Origin: Campylobacterota bacterium | GTDB lineage: Bacteria > Bdellovibrionota > Bacteriovoracia > Bacteriovoracales > Bacteriovoracaceae | Length of the DNA: 64,000 nucleotides | Assembly (NCBI GenBank): GCA_003650125.1 | Contig: QNFX01000003.1 | Span: 27,078 to 91,077, forward strand | Direction of reading: 5' to 3' | Part shown: positions 42,790 through 50,918 of the stretch, in pieces | Numbering within the stretch: the stretch's first letter is position 1 | Layout: each line of letters begins with the position of its first letter | Program-made: the position numbers and the translations under genes | Notes under the pieces: generated by a model | What the model was told of the DNA's origin: nothing | Seen by the model: only the letters and a program-made list of their open reading frames with translations | Database searches by the model: none

Positions 42790-43598
42790 TTAGTATTATT
42801 ATTCCCACTTACAATAGATCGGCATACCTTTTTCGAGCGATTGAATCTGTGCAGTATCAAACTTATAAGGATTGGGAGTTGATTATTGTTGATGATGGCT
42901 CAACTGATAATACTCAAAAAGAAATCACCTATCTTTTAAAAGAAGAAAAAAAAATAAAATATATTAAAACTCCAAATAGGGGAGTTAGTGCAGCTAGGAA
43001 TCTAGGCATTCATTTATCTTCTGGTGATTATCTGGCATTTTTGGATTCAGATGATGAATGGCTTCCTGAAAAACTTGAACTTCAGATGGAGTTTGTAAAT
43101 ACAAATCCTGAGATAGAATTAGTACACGGTGATGAAATTTGGATTAGAAATGGAAAAAGGGTAAATCAAAAAAATATCCATAAAAAATTTGGTGGAAATA
43201 TTTTTTCTCAGAGTCTCGATTTATGTGCCATCAGCCCTTCTACTGCTTTTTTAAAAAGATCTCTTTTCAAAAGAGTAGGTTTTTTTAGAGAGGATTTTCC
43301 CGTTTGCGAAGATTATGACCTCTGGCTCAGGGTGACCTCTAGAAATGAAGTAGGCTTTATTGCAAGGCCATTAATTGTTAAATATGGCGGGCATGAGGGG
43401 CAATTATCAAATAAATATTTTGGCATGGATTATTGGCGGTTAAAATCTATGCTATCTCTTATAAAATCAGTGCATCTAAAGCCAACCTATAGAAATCTTT
43501 TGCAAAAAAAAATAAATGAGAAAACTATAATTTTAGTAGCGGGGGCAAAAAAGCATAAAAATGTGGATCTTTTGAATAAATTAGAAACTCTATGCTAA
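42786..43598 (+). CDS. Glycosyltransferase family 2
   Basis: This 270-residue GT-A transferase begins MISIIIPTYNRSAYLFRAI, with the nucleotide-sugar motifs IIVDDGSTDN and FLDSDDEWLPEKL, and the acceptor-side VCEDYDLWLRV. It has no membrane helix. The ATG overlaps the reductase stop (ATGA). It is a probable surface-glycan enzyme; sugar unknown. Confidence 0.9.
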   Translation: MISIIIPTYNRSAYLFRAIESVQYQTYKDWELIIVDDGSTDNTQKEITYLLKEEKKIKYIKTPNRGVSAARNLGIHLSSGDYLAFLDSDDEWLPEKLELQMEFVNTNPEIELVHGDEIWIRNGKRVNQKNIHKKFGGNIFSQSLDLCAISPSTAFLKRSLFKRVGFFREDFPVCEDYDLWLRVTSRNEVGFIARPLIVKYGGHEGQLSNKYFGMDYWRLKSMLSLIKSVHLKPTYRNLLQKKINEKTIILVAGAKKHKNVDLLNKLETLC

Positions 43599-43607
43599 AT
43601 TAAAGTC

Positions 43608-44105
43608 ATGGCATCGGGAAAAGTTCATGACATTATTAATCTTATTGTAGGTGGTTTCCTCTCTGGAGTAGTATTTATATCCCTTAATAGTTTTTTAGGC
43701 GGTATTTTTTTTCTTTTAGGCTGGCTTTTTGCAACTTTTATTTTTGGCCCAGATACGGATCTTATGCCTAAGAAAAGGGCCGGAATTTTTAGAATTTTTC
43801 TCTATCCCTATTCCTGGATTTTTAAGCATCGTGGGGCCTCTCACCATATTCTTTTTGGCACCCTTACCAGAGTGATATATCTTATTGTTATGGGAGGGCT
43901 GTTAGTCTCCATTATAAATAGCTTCTTCTATCCAGAGTTATCTTTGGCCAATTATGGCAAGGCACTAATATCCTTTTTCTGGAATTATAACTTAGATCTT
44001 CCTCTCTATAAGGGGCTGACTTGGTTCTACATAGGGGTATTTCTTGCCGATGCCTCTCATGTTTTTGTGGATCATTTTAGCACTTATCTGAAACGATCTT
44101 CATGA
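43608..44105 (+). CDS. DUF2227 membrane protein (putative metal-binding)
   Basis: This 165-residue protein has four hydrophobic helices and conserved histidines and aspartates. HDIINLIVG lies near the start, GPDTDLMPKKRAG follows helix two, KHRGASHHILFGTLTR comes next, and DASHVFVDHFSTYLK is at the end. This layout matches DUF2227, described as putative metal-binding proteins with an HD-like set of ligands in the membrane. Function unknown. It follows the GT2 gene by 9 bases and is likely the last gene of the operon. Confidence 0.8.
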   Translation: MASGKVHDIINLIVGGFLSGVVFISLNSFLGGIFFLLGWLFATFIFGPDTDLMPKKRAGIFRIFLYPYSWIFKHRGASHHILFGTLTRVIYLIVMGGLLVSIINSFFYPELSLANYGKALISFFWNYNLDLPLYKGLTWFYIGVFLADASHVFVDHFSTYLKRSS

Positions 44106-44132
44106 TAAACGCGACTAGTTATAAATAAATCC

Positions 44133-44161
44133 TTGCCAGTGCTTTGAAAAATATCTAAATT
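44133..44161 (+). promoter_or_regulatory. Promoter for tRNA-Ala
   Basis: TTGCCA (44133-44138) and TAAATT (44156-44161) are 17 bases apart, about 15 bases before the first base of the tRNA. Confidence 0.55.
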
Positions 44162-44175
44162 AAACGCTCTTAAAT

Positions 44176-44251
44176 GGGGATGTAGCTCAGTTGGGAGAGC
44201 GTCTCGCTGGCAGCGAGAAGGTCGCAAGTTCGATCCTTGTCATCTCCACCA
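44176..44251 (+). tRNA. tRNA-Ala (anticodon GGC)
   Basis: This is a 76-base cloverleaf. The acceptor stem is GGGGATG/CATCTCC with one G-T pair and the D arm is GCTC/GAGC. The anticodon stem TCTCG/CGAGA holds the loop CTGGCAG, giving anticodon GGC. The T arm is GCAAG/CTTGT with TTCGATC. The discriminator base is A and CCA is encoded. It reads GCC and GCU alanine codons; GCC is very common here because of the GGCC bias. Confidence 0.95.
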
Positions 44252-44346
44252 TTTTATATCGAAAAGCTCAAGTTAAATCCATTTGGCTCCGAAGGCTTAT
44301 TGCGTTAAGATTGTATCGATAACCAATAACTTTTCAGGGAGATAAA

Positions 44347-44661
44347 GTGAAATTATTACTATCATTTTTATTTGTTTTTACTTTTTTTATTGTACCAGGG
44401 GCATCGCATGCTCAAAGAATGGCACCGGGACAAGTTCAGTGTTGTACTCCTCAAATTATTAAAAGAGGCGAAGTCTGCGATACAACCTGCACTAGAACCA
44501 ATCCTAATGTGAGAACGGGCATAAAAAACCGAGGAAATGTTCCATGTTGTGATACTCCAGGGCTAAATCCTAATTGGCAGTGTAATACTTCATGTTCTGC
44601 TTATGATAATGCATCAAGAAGATGTAACGATGCTATGAGAAGAGCTGGTAGATGTCAGTAA
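44347..44661 (+). CDS. Secreted cysteine-rich miniprotein with duplicated module
   Basis: This 104-residue protein starts with GTG after GGGAG, has a signal peptide ending SHA (residues 1-22), and a mature part with ten cysteines. The pattern CC-x10-C-x3-C occurs twice with identical spacing (Cys32, 33, 44, 48 and Cys67, 68, 79, 83), plus Cys93 and Cys103, enough for five disulfides. The two modules share CC-x-T-P-like and C-(D/N)-T-(T/S)-C motifs, so they arose by duplication. The mature protein is basic. The family is not recognised; a toxin-like or adhesive role is speculation. A strong terminator follows. Confidence 0.75.
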   Translation: MKLLLSFLFVFTFFIVPGASHAQRMAPGQVQCCTPQIIKRGEVCDTTCTRTNPNVRTGIKNRGNVPCCDTPGLNPNWQCNTSCSAYDNASRRCNDAMRRAGRCQ

Positions 44662-44671
44662 TTTAGTTTTT

Positions 44672-44701
44672 ATAAGGCCACTTCATGTGGCCTTATTTTT
44701 T
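44672..44701. terminator. Bidirectional rho-independent terminator
   Basis: A perfect 10-base stem ATAAGGCCAC/GTGGCCTTAT with the 5-base loop TTCAT is followed by TTTTT on the plus strand. It serves the cysteine-rich gene. The stop of the convergent gene lies at its edge, and its A-rich 5' side may help termination from that direction. Confidence 0.85.
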
Positions 44702-45218
44702 AATCTTCTCGATCTAATTCTCTAATACTTTTTATTTTCCAAGCTTTAAGAGTTCTAAAATAAGAGGTTATTGGTGGTTCGCCTCTCATGACAGATCCTT
44801 GAGGAAAGGTTTTACTCATATCACTGCCAAACCTTGTCCATACTTGATTAGCTTCACCTACGAGGGCCTTTAAATTTTGATAGTGAGTGGCCGTCCATTT
44901 TTTTAAGGGGCTATTCATCACATTACGAATAGCTTCTAATTTATTTCCTAATGCTACGGTGAATTTGAAATGTCGATTTTGAACATTACCACCCTTAACT
45001 GCTTCTCTTTTAGGGAATGGGTGTTGTTTAGGGAAATAGCGGGACTTGCTTTTGTGTCCCGTCGTGTAAAGAACTATATCTCCTAAAAGTCTTTGTATCT
45101 TTAAAAGAGAATTATATCTTGAGCCTACATAATCAGCGTATTTATACCGATTTTTCTTAATGTTGGCCTGGGTAGAGAGGGAAATAAAAAGAAGAGAAAG
45201 TGCTAAAATTATTTTCAT
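44700..45218 (-). CDS. Exported protein of unknown function
   Basis: This 172-residue protein has a signal peptide (MKIILALSLLFISLSTQA) and GGAG 5 bases before the ATG. The mature part is basic and aromatic-rich, mostly helical, with segments NRYKYADYVGSRYNSLLKIQ and HYQNLKALVGEANQVWTRF. It has no cysteines and no recognised motif. Confidence 0.65.
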   Translation of the reverse strand: MKIILALSLLFISLSTQANIKKNRYKYADYVGSRYNSLLKIQRLLGDIVLYTTGHKSKSRYFPKQHPFPKREAVKGGNVQNRHFKFTVALGNKLEAIRNVMNSPLKKWTATHYQNLKALVGEANQVWTRFGSDMSKTFPQGSVMRGEPPITSYFRTLKAWKIKSIRELDRED

Positions 45219-45290
45219 AAAAACTCCGTTTTTTATAAATTTAATATTAGAAAAAAAACTTTGTAAAATAAAAAAGGGATTTATTGGGAG

Positions 45291-45779
45291 TTAGTATTCC
45301 GATTCAAAGCCTTCAGGAAGCAGATCCCAATTTTTTCCATACACATGGACAGTTTTCGTCGGATGTCCTTTGGAATCAATAAACTTTCTTCCATCATGGG
45401 CCCACATAAGGACTCCTCCCACTAAATTTTGGACTCTGTGGCCTTCTTCCATTAGTTCTTGGGCATAGATGCCAGAGCGATAGCCTACAGTGCAAAAAGT
45501 GACCAAATCTTGATCTATATAGTCTTCTATATTCGCTTCAAAATCTTCTTTGGAAATAGATCCTGGAATGGTTGAAAGGGCCCTCTCCCTATCTGTTCTT
45601 ATATCAATAAAAACATAAGATTTTTTAAGCTCTTTTGCCTGGATATCTCGTACTTCAGGAAAGTCTTTTTTATACTCTAGATACATCGATTGAATTTTTG
45701 AAACTCTATTTTCAAGGTCATCTTTTTGGTAACAGCCAGAAATTGAAAAAAGGGATAATAATAAAAAAAGTGATTTCAT
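45291..45779 (-). CDS. Rhodanese-domain lipoprotein
   Basis: This is a 162-residue protein if started at ATG 45779, which gives a clean lipoprotein signal MKSLFLLLSLFSISGC (lipid Cys16); an ATG six codons upstream (45797) is the alternative. The rhodanese domain has the persulfide cysteine Cys96 in the loop FCTVGYRSG, after VFIDIRTDRERALSTIPGS. It ends with LVGGVLMWAHDGR, as in single-domain rhodaneses. It would carry sulfane sulfur or act in redox control at the envelope. No partner gene is visible beside it. Confidence 0.82.
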   Translation of the reverse strand: MKSLFLLLSLFSISGCYQKDDLENRVSKIQSMYLEYKKDFPEVRDIQAKELKKSYVFIDIRTDRERALSTIPGSISKEDFEANIEDYIDQDLVTFCTVGYRSGIYAQELMEEGHRVQNLVGGVLMWAHDGRKFIDSKGHPTKTVHVYGKNWDLLPEGFESEY

Positions 45780-46047
45780 AGATAATATGAATATCATTAA
45801 AAGGTAGATATGAAAAACCCAGGCAAGAGAGCTAAATAAAATTTGTTTTTAGGTGACTCAATTAGTTATTAATACTAGAAATATTCAGTTTCAGGGGGGC
45901 GATTTTTGTTTGATTAGTAAAGGTCAGCAAAAAAACAAAAAAAATATGTTTAAAAATACCCACTTAGGGTCTATAAATTCTAAAATTCAACTCCATAAAT
46001 GTCGATAGTTAAAAGAAGAATGCAGTTATAACCCTCACGGGGGATTA

Positions 46048-49000
46048 GTGGACGATAAAAAGAAAAAATTTTTGCTTCCGGAAGAGAAACGGGCCGAGGA
46101 ATATTTAAATAATCTTTGGCCGTTGCTTCCAGATGTGGCCCCACTTAGAGAATATTCAAAGTTACTTCTTACAGGAATTTCCTCCTACACCTTAAATGAA
46201 TTAACGCTGAGAAAATGTGCCAAGTTTGTTGAAGATCGATATGCCTTTTTTCAAGAAAGTGTGCGAAGTGATGGACAACTAAAAGTTTATAAATTTAAAA
46301 GAGAGGGAAGGGTCATTGTAGAATGGGCCTTTTGGGATGCTGTTTATTCGATGGATACCATTCTTGGTATTTTAGAGGAGATGGGGGCCACACCTACTTT
46401 TGAAATTTTTAAAAGCATAGGAGTGAATAAAAATGCAAAAGGGGATATAGAAACAATATTTTGTCCTGAAGCAGAAGAAAAAAGAATGGTCGTTATCTAT
46501 ATTGAACTTAGACCATTTGCTAGTGATGCCCAAATAGGCCAACTAAGGGAAAGGTTAAAAATACATAGTATGGCCTTAAGGCTATCTAATAAACATCAAG
46601 AGGCCATAAGAAAAACTCTAAATACCCTCCAAGAAGATCTTTTTAAAAGCAAGACATTAAGTGAAGAAGATAGTGAATGGAATGATTTTCTAGGCTGGAT
46701 GGGGGAACATATCTATTTTGTAGGCTATATCCCATTTGAACATAAAAGTGATGGAGGTTTGCCACATCCCATTTTTGAACTTGGGTTAGGATTATGTTCA
46801 TCAGAATTTAAAAAGTTAGATTCCTTTGGGATTTTTGAAAATCTTACCAATCAATCACTGAAATATTTAAAACACCCGGATAATTATTTTATTAGTACTT
46901 TGGGAACAAAAAGTCCGATTCGAAGATTAGAGAATTTAATGCGAGTTTGTATTAGAATTCCTCAGGGTAAAGGGAAGTTAATAGAGCATAATTTTTTAGG
47001 GTTTTTAAGGAGTGATGCACGTCTAGAAAACATAATGGAAACTCCAATATTAAGAGTTAAAATTAAAAAGATTATCGCATGTCAGAATCTACTAAAAGAA
47101 AGTTATGGTTATAATCTGATTTTAAGAGGACTGTCCGCTTTTCCAAAGTTTGAGTTACTAAGAATGCCATTAGATGAACTAAATTATTTGGTAAGAAGTA
47201 TTATTCGCAAATATAAACCTCAAAACATGATGACGGTTAGTTTTTACCGAGAGAATTTTAATCAAGCTGTGATGATAATTGCTATCCCAAATGATCAGTT
47301 TACTCGTCAAACCATAGATAAGATTGAAGATTATTTAGAAAAAAAGATTCCTCACTCAAGCTACGAATATACTGAAAACCATGGGTATAAATTTTCTTTT
47401 TTAAACTTTTATTTTGATCTTCTGGCCGAAAAAGATTGGAGCTTTGATAATAAAGAGTTAGAGAGAAGCTTGGAAGACCTGATAAAGCCTTGGGATCAAA
47501 AATTTAGAAGTGCTATGGTTGAGGAATTTTCGGGCAACCTTGGGAATCAATTAAGTGATCATTACCTTCCTTTAATACCTAATCATTATATAGATAGGTC
47601 CTCACCTAGAGAAGCCGTGAGAGATATTGGTTATATTGAAAAATTACAGCATCAAGAGGGGATAAATTTTGAACTAGAACCATTTTATCGTCCAGGATCA
47701 AAGTTTCATGACTCTTGCACCTTAATTCATATATTTAGTAAGGATAAAATTGACTTAATCTCTATTATGCCCGTTATGAAAAATCTAGGGATCTATGTTT
47801 ATGATCAGATCGTTTCAAGAATTGGCGATGCTAATTTTACTGCGGCGTACGTAGGTTCTTTTCGAGTGGTTGATGAGAAAAAGAATAAAATAGATCCTAG
47901 CATATATAAGAAATTGCTGGGAGATATTCTCTCTGAGATCTATAAAGGCCGAACTGAAGATGACCCTCTCAATGGGCTTGTTTTGAAATCCCAGTTAAAT
48001 TGGAGAGAGGTAAATATTCTTCAATGTTATAGAAATTTGTATCTCCAAATAAAAAATAAATATGATAAGGAAACGGTAAATCAAACACTTCTTACTTACC
48101 CTAAAATAACTAAGACCCTAGTGGAATACTTTAATGCCAAATTTTCGTTTGATGCAAGCTTGGGGGATAAGGAATTTAGGATGAAAAGTGTTCTGCCAGA
48201 TTTAAAAAATAGATTTATTGATGAATTGCATGTTGTTAAAGGAATTGCAGAAGATAACATTCTCAGAAATTTTCTTTATATTATTGAGGCCACATTACGA
48301 ACTAACTTTTTTATTCCCAAGAAAAATAAAGAGACCTTTATATCGATTAAGATTGATTCAGGGAAAATTCCCTTTATGCCAAAGCCTGTTCCCTTTAGAG
48401 AAATTTATGTTCATGATGTAAATGTTGAGGGGACTCATTTAAGGTTTGGCCCAATTGCTAGAGGTGGCCTTAGATGGTCAAATCGAGGTTTTGACTTTAG
48501 AACAGAAGTTCTTGATTTAGTTAAAACTCAGCAAAAGAAAAATGTGGTAATTGTCCCCGTAGGTTCTAAAGGAGGGTTTTATGTAAAAAATCTTCCAAAA
48601 ACATATGATGATTCGGTTACTGAGTCTAGAAAGCAATATAAAATTTTTATTCAGGGAATTCTTGATATTACAGATAATTTGGATGTTCATAGAAAGGTGT
48701 TCTACCCTTCAAAGGTGATGTTTTATGATGATTCCGATCCCTATTTAGTTGTTGCTGCAGATAAAGGGACAGCGGCCAATTCAGATTTGGCAAATTCCGT
48801 TTCAGCTGATTATGATTTCTGGCTTGGAGATGCCTTCGCCTCTGGGGGGTCTGTAGGTTATGACCACAAAAAAGAAGGTATTACTGCTAGAGGAGCTTGG
48901 GAGTGTGTGAAACTGCACTTTAAAGAGCGTGGAAAAAATATCCAAAAAGAGAGATTATCAGTTGCGGGAATTGGAGATATGTCTGGTGATGTTTTTGGCA

Positions 49001-50868
49001 ATGGTCTTTTACTTTCTAAAACAATTGAGCTTAAGGCAGCTTTTAATCATATTCATATATTTTTAGATCCTCTCCCAGACCCAGAAGAATCATGGAATGA
49101 AAGAAAAAGGTTATTCAATTTACCTCATTCAAGCTGGATGGATTATAATCCAGATCTTATTAGTGAAGGTGGAGGAGTTTTTGATAGGGCCGCAAAATCG
49201 ATACCACTTTCTCCGCAAATTAAAGAAGTACTAGGGGTGAAATGCAATAAAATGACCGGTGACGAACTCGTTTCGGCCATTTTAAAAATGAATATAGAAC
49301 TATTTTGGTTCGGAGGAATTGGAACTTATGTAAGGTCTCCAGAAGAAACAGATCTAAGAGTAGGTGATAGGGCCAATGACGCTGTAAGGATTACCTCAGA
49401 AGAAATGAATGCCCAAGTTATTGGTGAAGGGGCCAATTTGGGAATGACTCAAATAGCTCGAATTGAACTTAATCAAAGAGGAACCCAATTAAACACTGAT
49501 GCAATCGATAACTCTGCCGGCGTTAATATGTCCGATTATGAAGTTAATATAAAAATTCTTCTTAAAAATCTTTTAAATAAGAAAAAGATATCAAGTATAG
49601 AGGAGCGGAATAAAACGCTTGAAAATGCTACTGATGAAGTTTCAGAGTTAGTTCTTAGGAATAATAGATGGCAACATCGTTTACTCTCAATGGATGTAAT
49701 AAGATCCAAAACATTCTTTAGATTTTATAGAGATCTTATAAAACATCTTATCAAAGAGGGAATGGATGCAAAAAGTGAGAATATTCCTGGAACTAAAGCA
49801 TTAAAACAATGGGAAAATGCTAAAAAGACTTTGCCTCGACCTGTTTTGGCGCAAATCCAGTCCTTTGTTAAAATGGGGGTATATAATGATTTTCAAAAAT
49901 CAGACCTTTTAGATGATCCTTTTTTTGATAAATTTTATAAAAGTTACTTCCCCCAATTAATTGTACAAGAATTTGAAGGCGATTTAGCTGCTCATCCACT
50001 GAAAAAACAAATTATTGCTACCGTTCTTACTAATAAGATTGTAAATCAAGTTGGCTCATTCTTTTTTGATCGTTTCAAGCATTTTATTGGCAAGGGAGTT
50101 GATGAGGTTTCTAAAGTCTATCTCATTATGGAAGAATGTCTAGATAGTACTCAGTTTCGTCATGAAATATTTAATGAACCTTTAAATGAGGAAGTTAAAT
50201 ATGAAGCATTAGTTGAATTAGAGGCGTTATTAAGAATATTAACTCACTTTGGGCTTAGAGGGAGCAAGCTACCTTCGTTTGATAAAATTGATTATTATAA
50301 AGAACTCCTTACTAAAGTTGAACATATGATTTCTGAAGAAGGGGAGAGCTTTTATGAACTTGTAAATACTTGGAAGGATAAGGGGTTTTCAGAAAAAGTT
50401 TCAATGAAACTTTCACTTTATCAACAACTTTTTGAAGGACCAGATATATTGCTCTATCATGATGAGAAAGGGATTTCCATTGAGCTCGCTTGGAAATTAA
50501 GTCTTCTCCTTAACGATAGATTTAAGATTTGGTGGTTTCTCAGAAAGATTACAGAGATGAATATAACTAATGACTGGGAATATAACTTGCAGGATATATT
50601 GATTTTAAATCTTGAGTCTGCCAAGTATAGGTTAGTGGATTTAGTTCTCGGCTACAATAATGTTGAAAATCTAGAGAAGTTAAATGCTGAGCAAATATTA
50701 GAACCTATAATTAAAGATTATGAGAATTCATTTCATTCTTTCTTTAGTAGTCTTGAGAAGATAATGGAAGATCCAAATATCAGTCTTACTGCTATTTCAG
50801 TTTGTGTAAATGGTCTTAATTTCTTAGGTAATGCACTTCTTGATGTAGAGAAAAAGAATAAAGAATAA
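46048..50868 (+). CDS. gdhB: NAD-specific glutamate dehydrogenase, large (GDH180/Bac_GDH) type
   Basis: This 1606-residue enzyme oxidatively deaminates glutamate to 2-oxoglutarate. It belongs to the very large NAD-GDH class with long regulatory N- and C-terminal regions around a central catalytic domain. That domain shows GPIARGGLRWSNRGFDFRTE, the catalytic lysine region VPVGSKGGFYVK and ADKGTAANSDLAN. The NAD part has SVAGIGDMSGDVFGNG and QVIGEGANLGMTQ. The N-terminus holds ACT-like regulatory segments. A GTG start follows CGGGGGA. The 250 bases upstream (45798-46047) contain no gene and no clear promoter that I would stand by. It would feed amino-acid carbon into the TCA cycle. Confidence 0.95.
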   Translation: MDDKKKKFLLPEEKRAEEYLNNLWPLLPDVAPLREYSKLLLTGISSYTLNELTLRKCAKFVEDRYAFFQESVRSDGQLKVYKFKREGRVIVEWAFWDAVYSMDTILGILEEMGATPTFEIFKSIGVNKNAKGDIETIFCPEAEEKRMVVIYIELRPFASDAQIGQLRERLKIHSMALRLSNKHQEAIRKTLNTLQEDLFKSKTLSEEDSEWNDFLGWMGEHIYFVGYIPFEHKSDGGLPHPIFELGLGLCSSEFKKLDSFGIFENLTNQSLKYLKHPDNYFISTLGTKSPIRRLENLMRVCIRIPQGKGKLIEHNFLGFLRSDARLENIMETPILRVKIKKIIACQNLLKESYGYNLILRGLSAFPKFELLRMPLDELNYLVRSIIRKYKPQNMMTVSFYRENFNQAVMIIAIPNDQFTRQTIDKIEDYLEKKIPHSSYEYTENHGYKFSFLNFYFDLLAEKDWSFDNKELERSLEDLIKPWDQKFRSAMVEEFSGNLGNQLSDHYLPLIPNHYIDRSSPREAVRDIGYIEKLQHQEGINFELEPFYRPGSKFHDSCTLIHIFSKDKIDLISIMPVMKNLGIYVYDQIVSRIGDANFTAAYVGSFRVVDEKKNKIDPSIYKKLLGDILSEIYKGRTEDDPLNGLVLKSQLNWREVNILQCYRNLYLQIKNKYDKETVNQTLLTYPKITKTLVEYFNAKFSFDASLGDKEFRMKSVLPDLKNRFIDELHVVKGIAEDNILRNFLYIIEATLRTNFFIPKKNKETFISIKIDSGKIPFMPKPVPFREIYVHDVNVEGTHLRFGPIARGGLRWSNRGFDFRTEVLDLVKTQQKKNVVIVPVGSKGGFYVKNLPKTYDDSVTESRKQYKIFIQGILDITDNLDVHRKVFYPSKVMFYDDSDPYLVVAADKGTAANSDLANSVSADYDFWLGDAFASGGSVGYDHKKEGITARGAWECVKLHFKERGKNIQKERLSVAGIGDMSGDVFGNGLLLSKTIELKAAFNHIHIFLDPLPDPEESWNERKRLFNLPHSSWMDYNPDLISEGGGVFDRAAKSIPLSPQIKEVLGVKCNKMTGDELVSAILKMNIELFWFGGIGTYVRSPEETDLRVGDRANDAVRITSEEMNAQVIGEGANLGMTQIARIELNQRGTQLNTDAIDNSAGVNMSDYEVNIKILLKNLLNKKKISSIEERNKTLENATDEVSELVLRNNRWQHRLLSMDVIRSKTFFRFYRDLIKHLIKEGMDAKSENIPGTKALKQWENAKKTLPRPVLAQIQSFVKMGVYNDFQKSDLLDDPFFDKFYKSYFPQLIVQEFEGDLAAHPLKKQIIATVLTNKIVNQVGSFFFDRFKHFIGKGVDEVSKVYLIMEECLDSTQFRHEIFNEPLNEEVKYEALVELEALLRILTHFGLRGSKLPSFDKIDYYKELLTKVEHMISEEGESFYELVNTWKDKGFSEKVSMKLSLYQQLFEGPDILLYHDEKGISIELAWKLSLLLNDRFKIWWFLRKITEMNITNDWEYNLQDILILNLESAKYRLVDLVLGYNNVENLEKLNAEQILEPIIKDYENSFHSFFSSLEKIMEDPNISLTAISVCVNGLNFLGNALLDVEKKNKE

Positions 50869-50918
50869 ATCTAGTTTTTCTCTCCATTCTAAGATACTTA
50901 CTTCCCCTGTGAGATCTT

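Noticed and set aside
45798..46047. 250-base gap before glutamate dehydrogenase as a hidden gene or RNA
   Set aside because: No frame with a ribosome site, no decayed protein pieces in either strand and no convincing stem-loop; AT-rich leader only.
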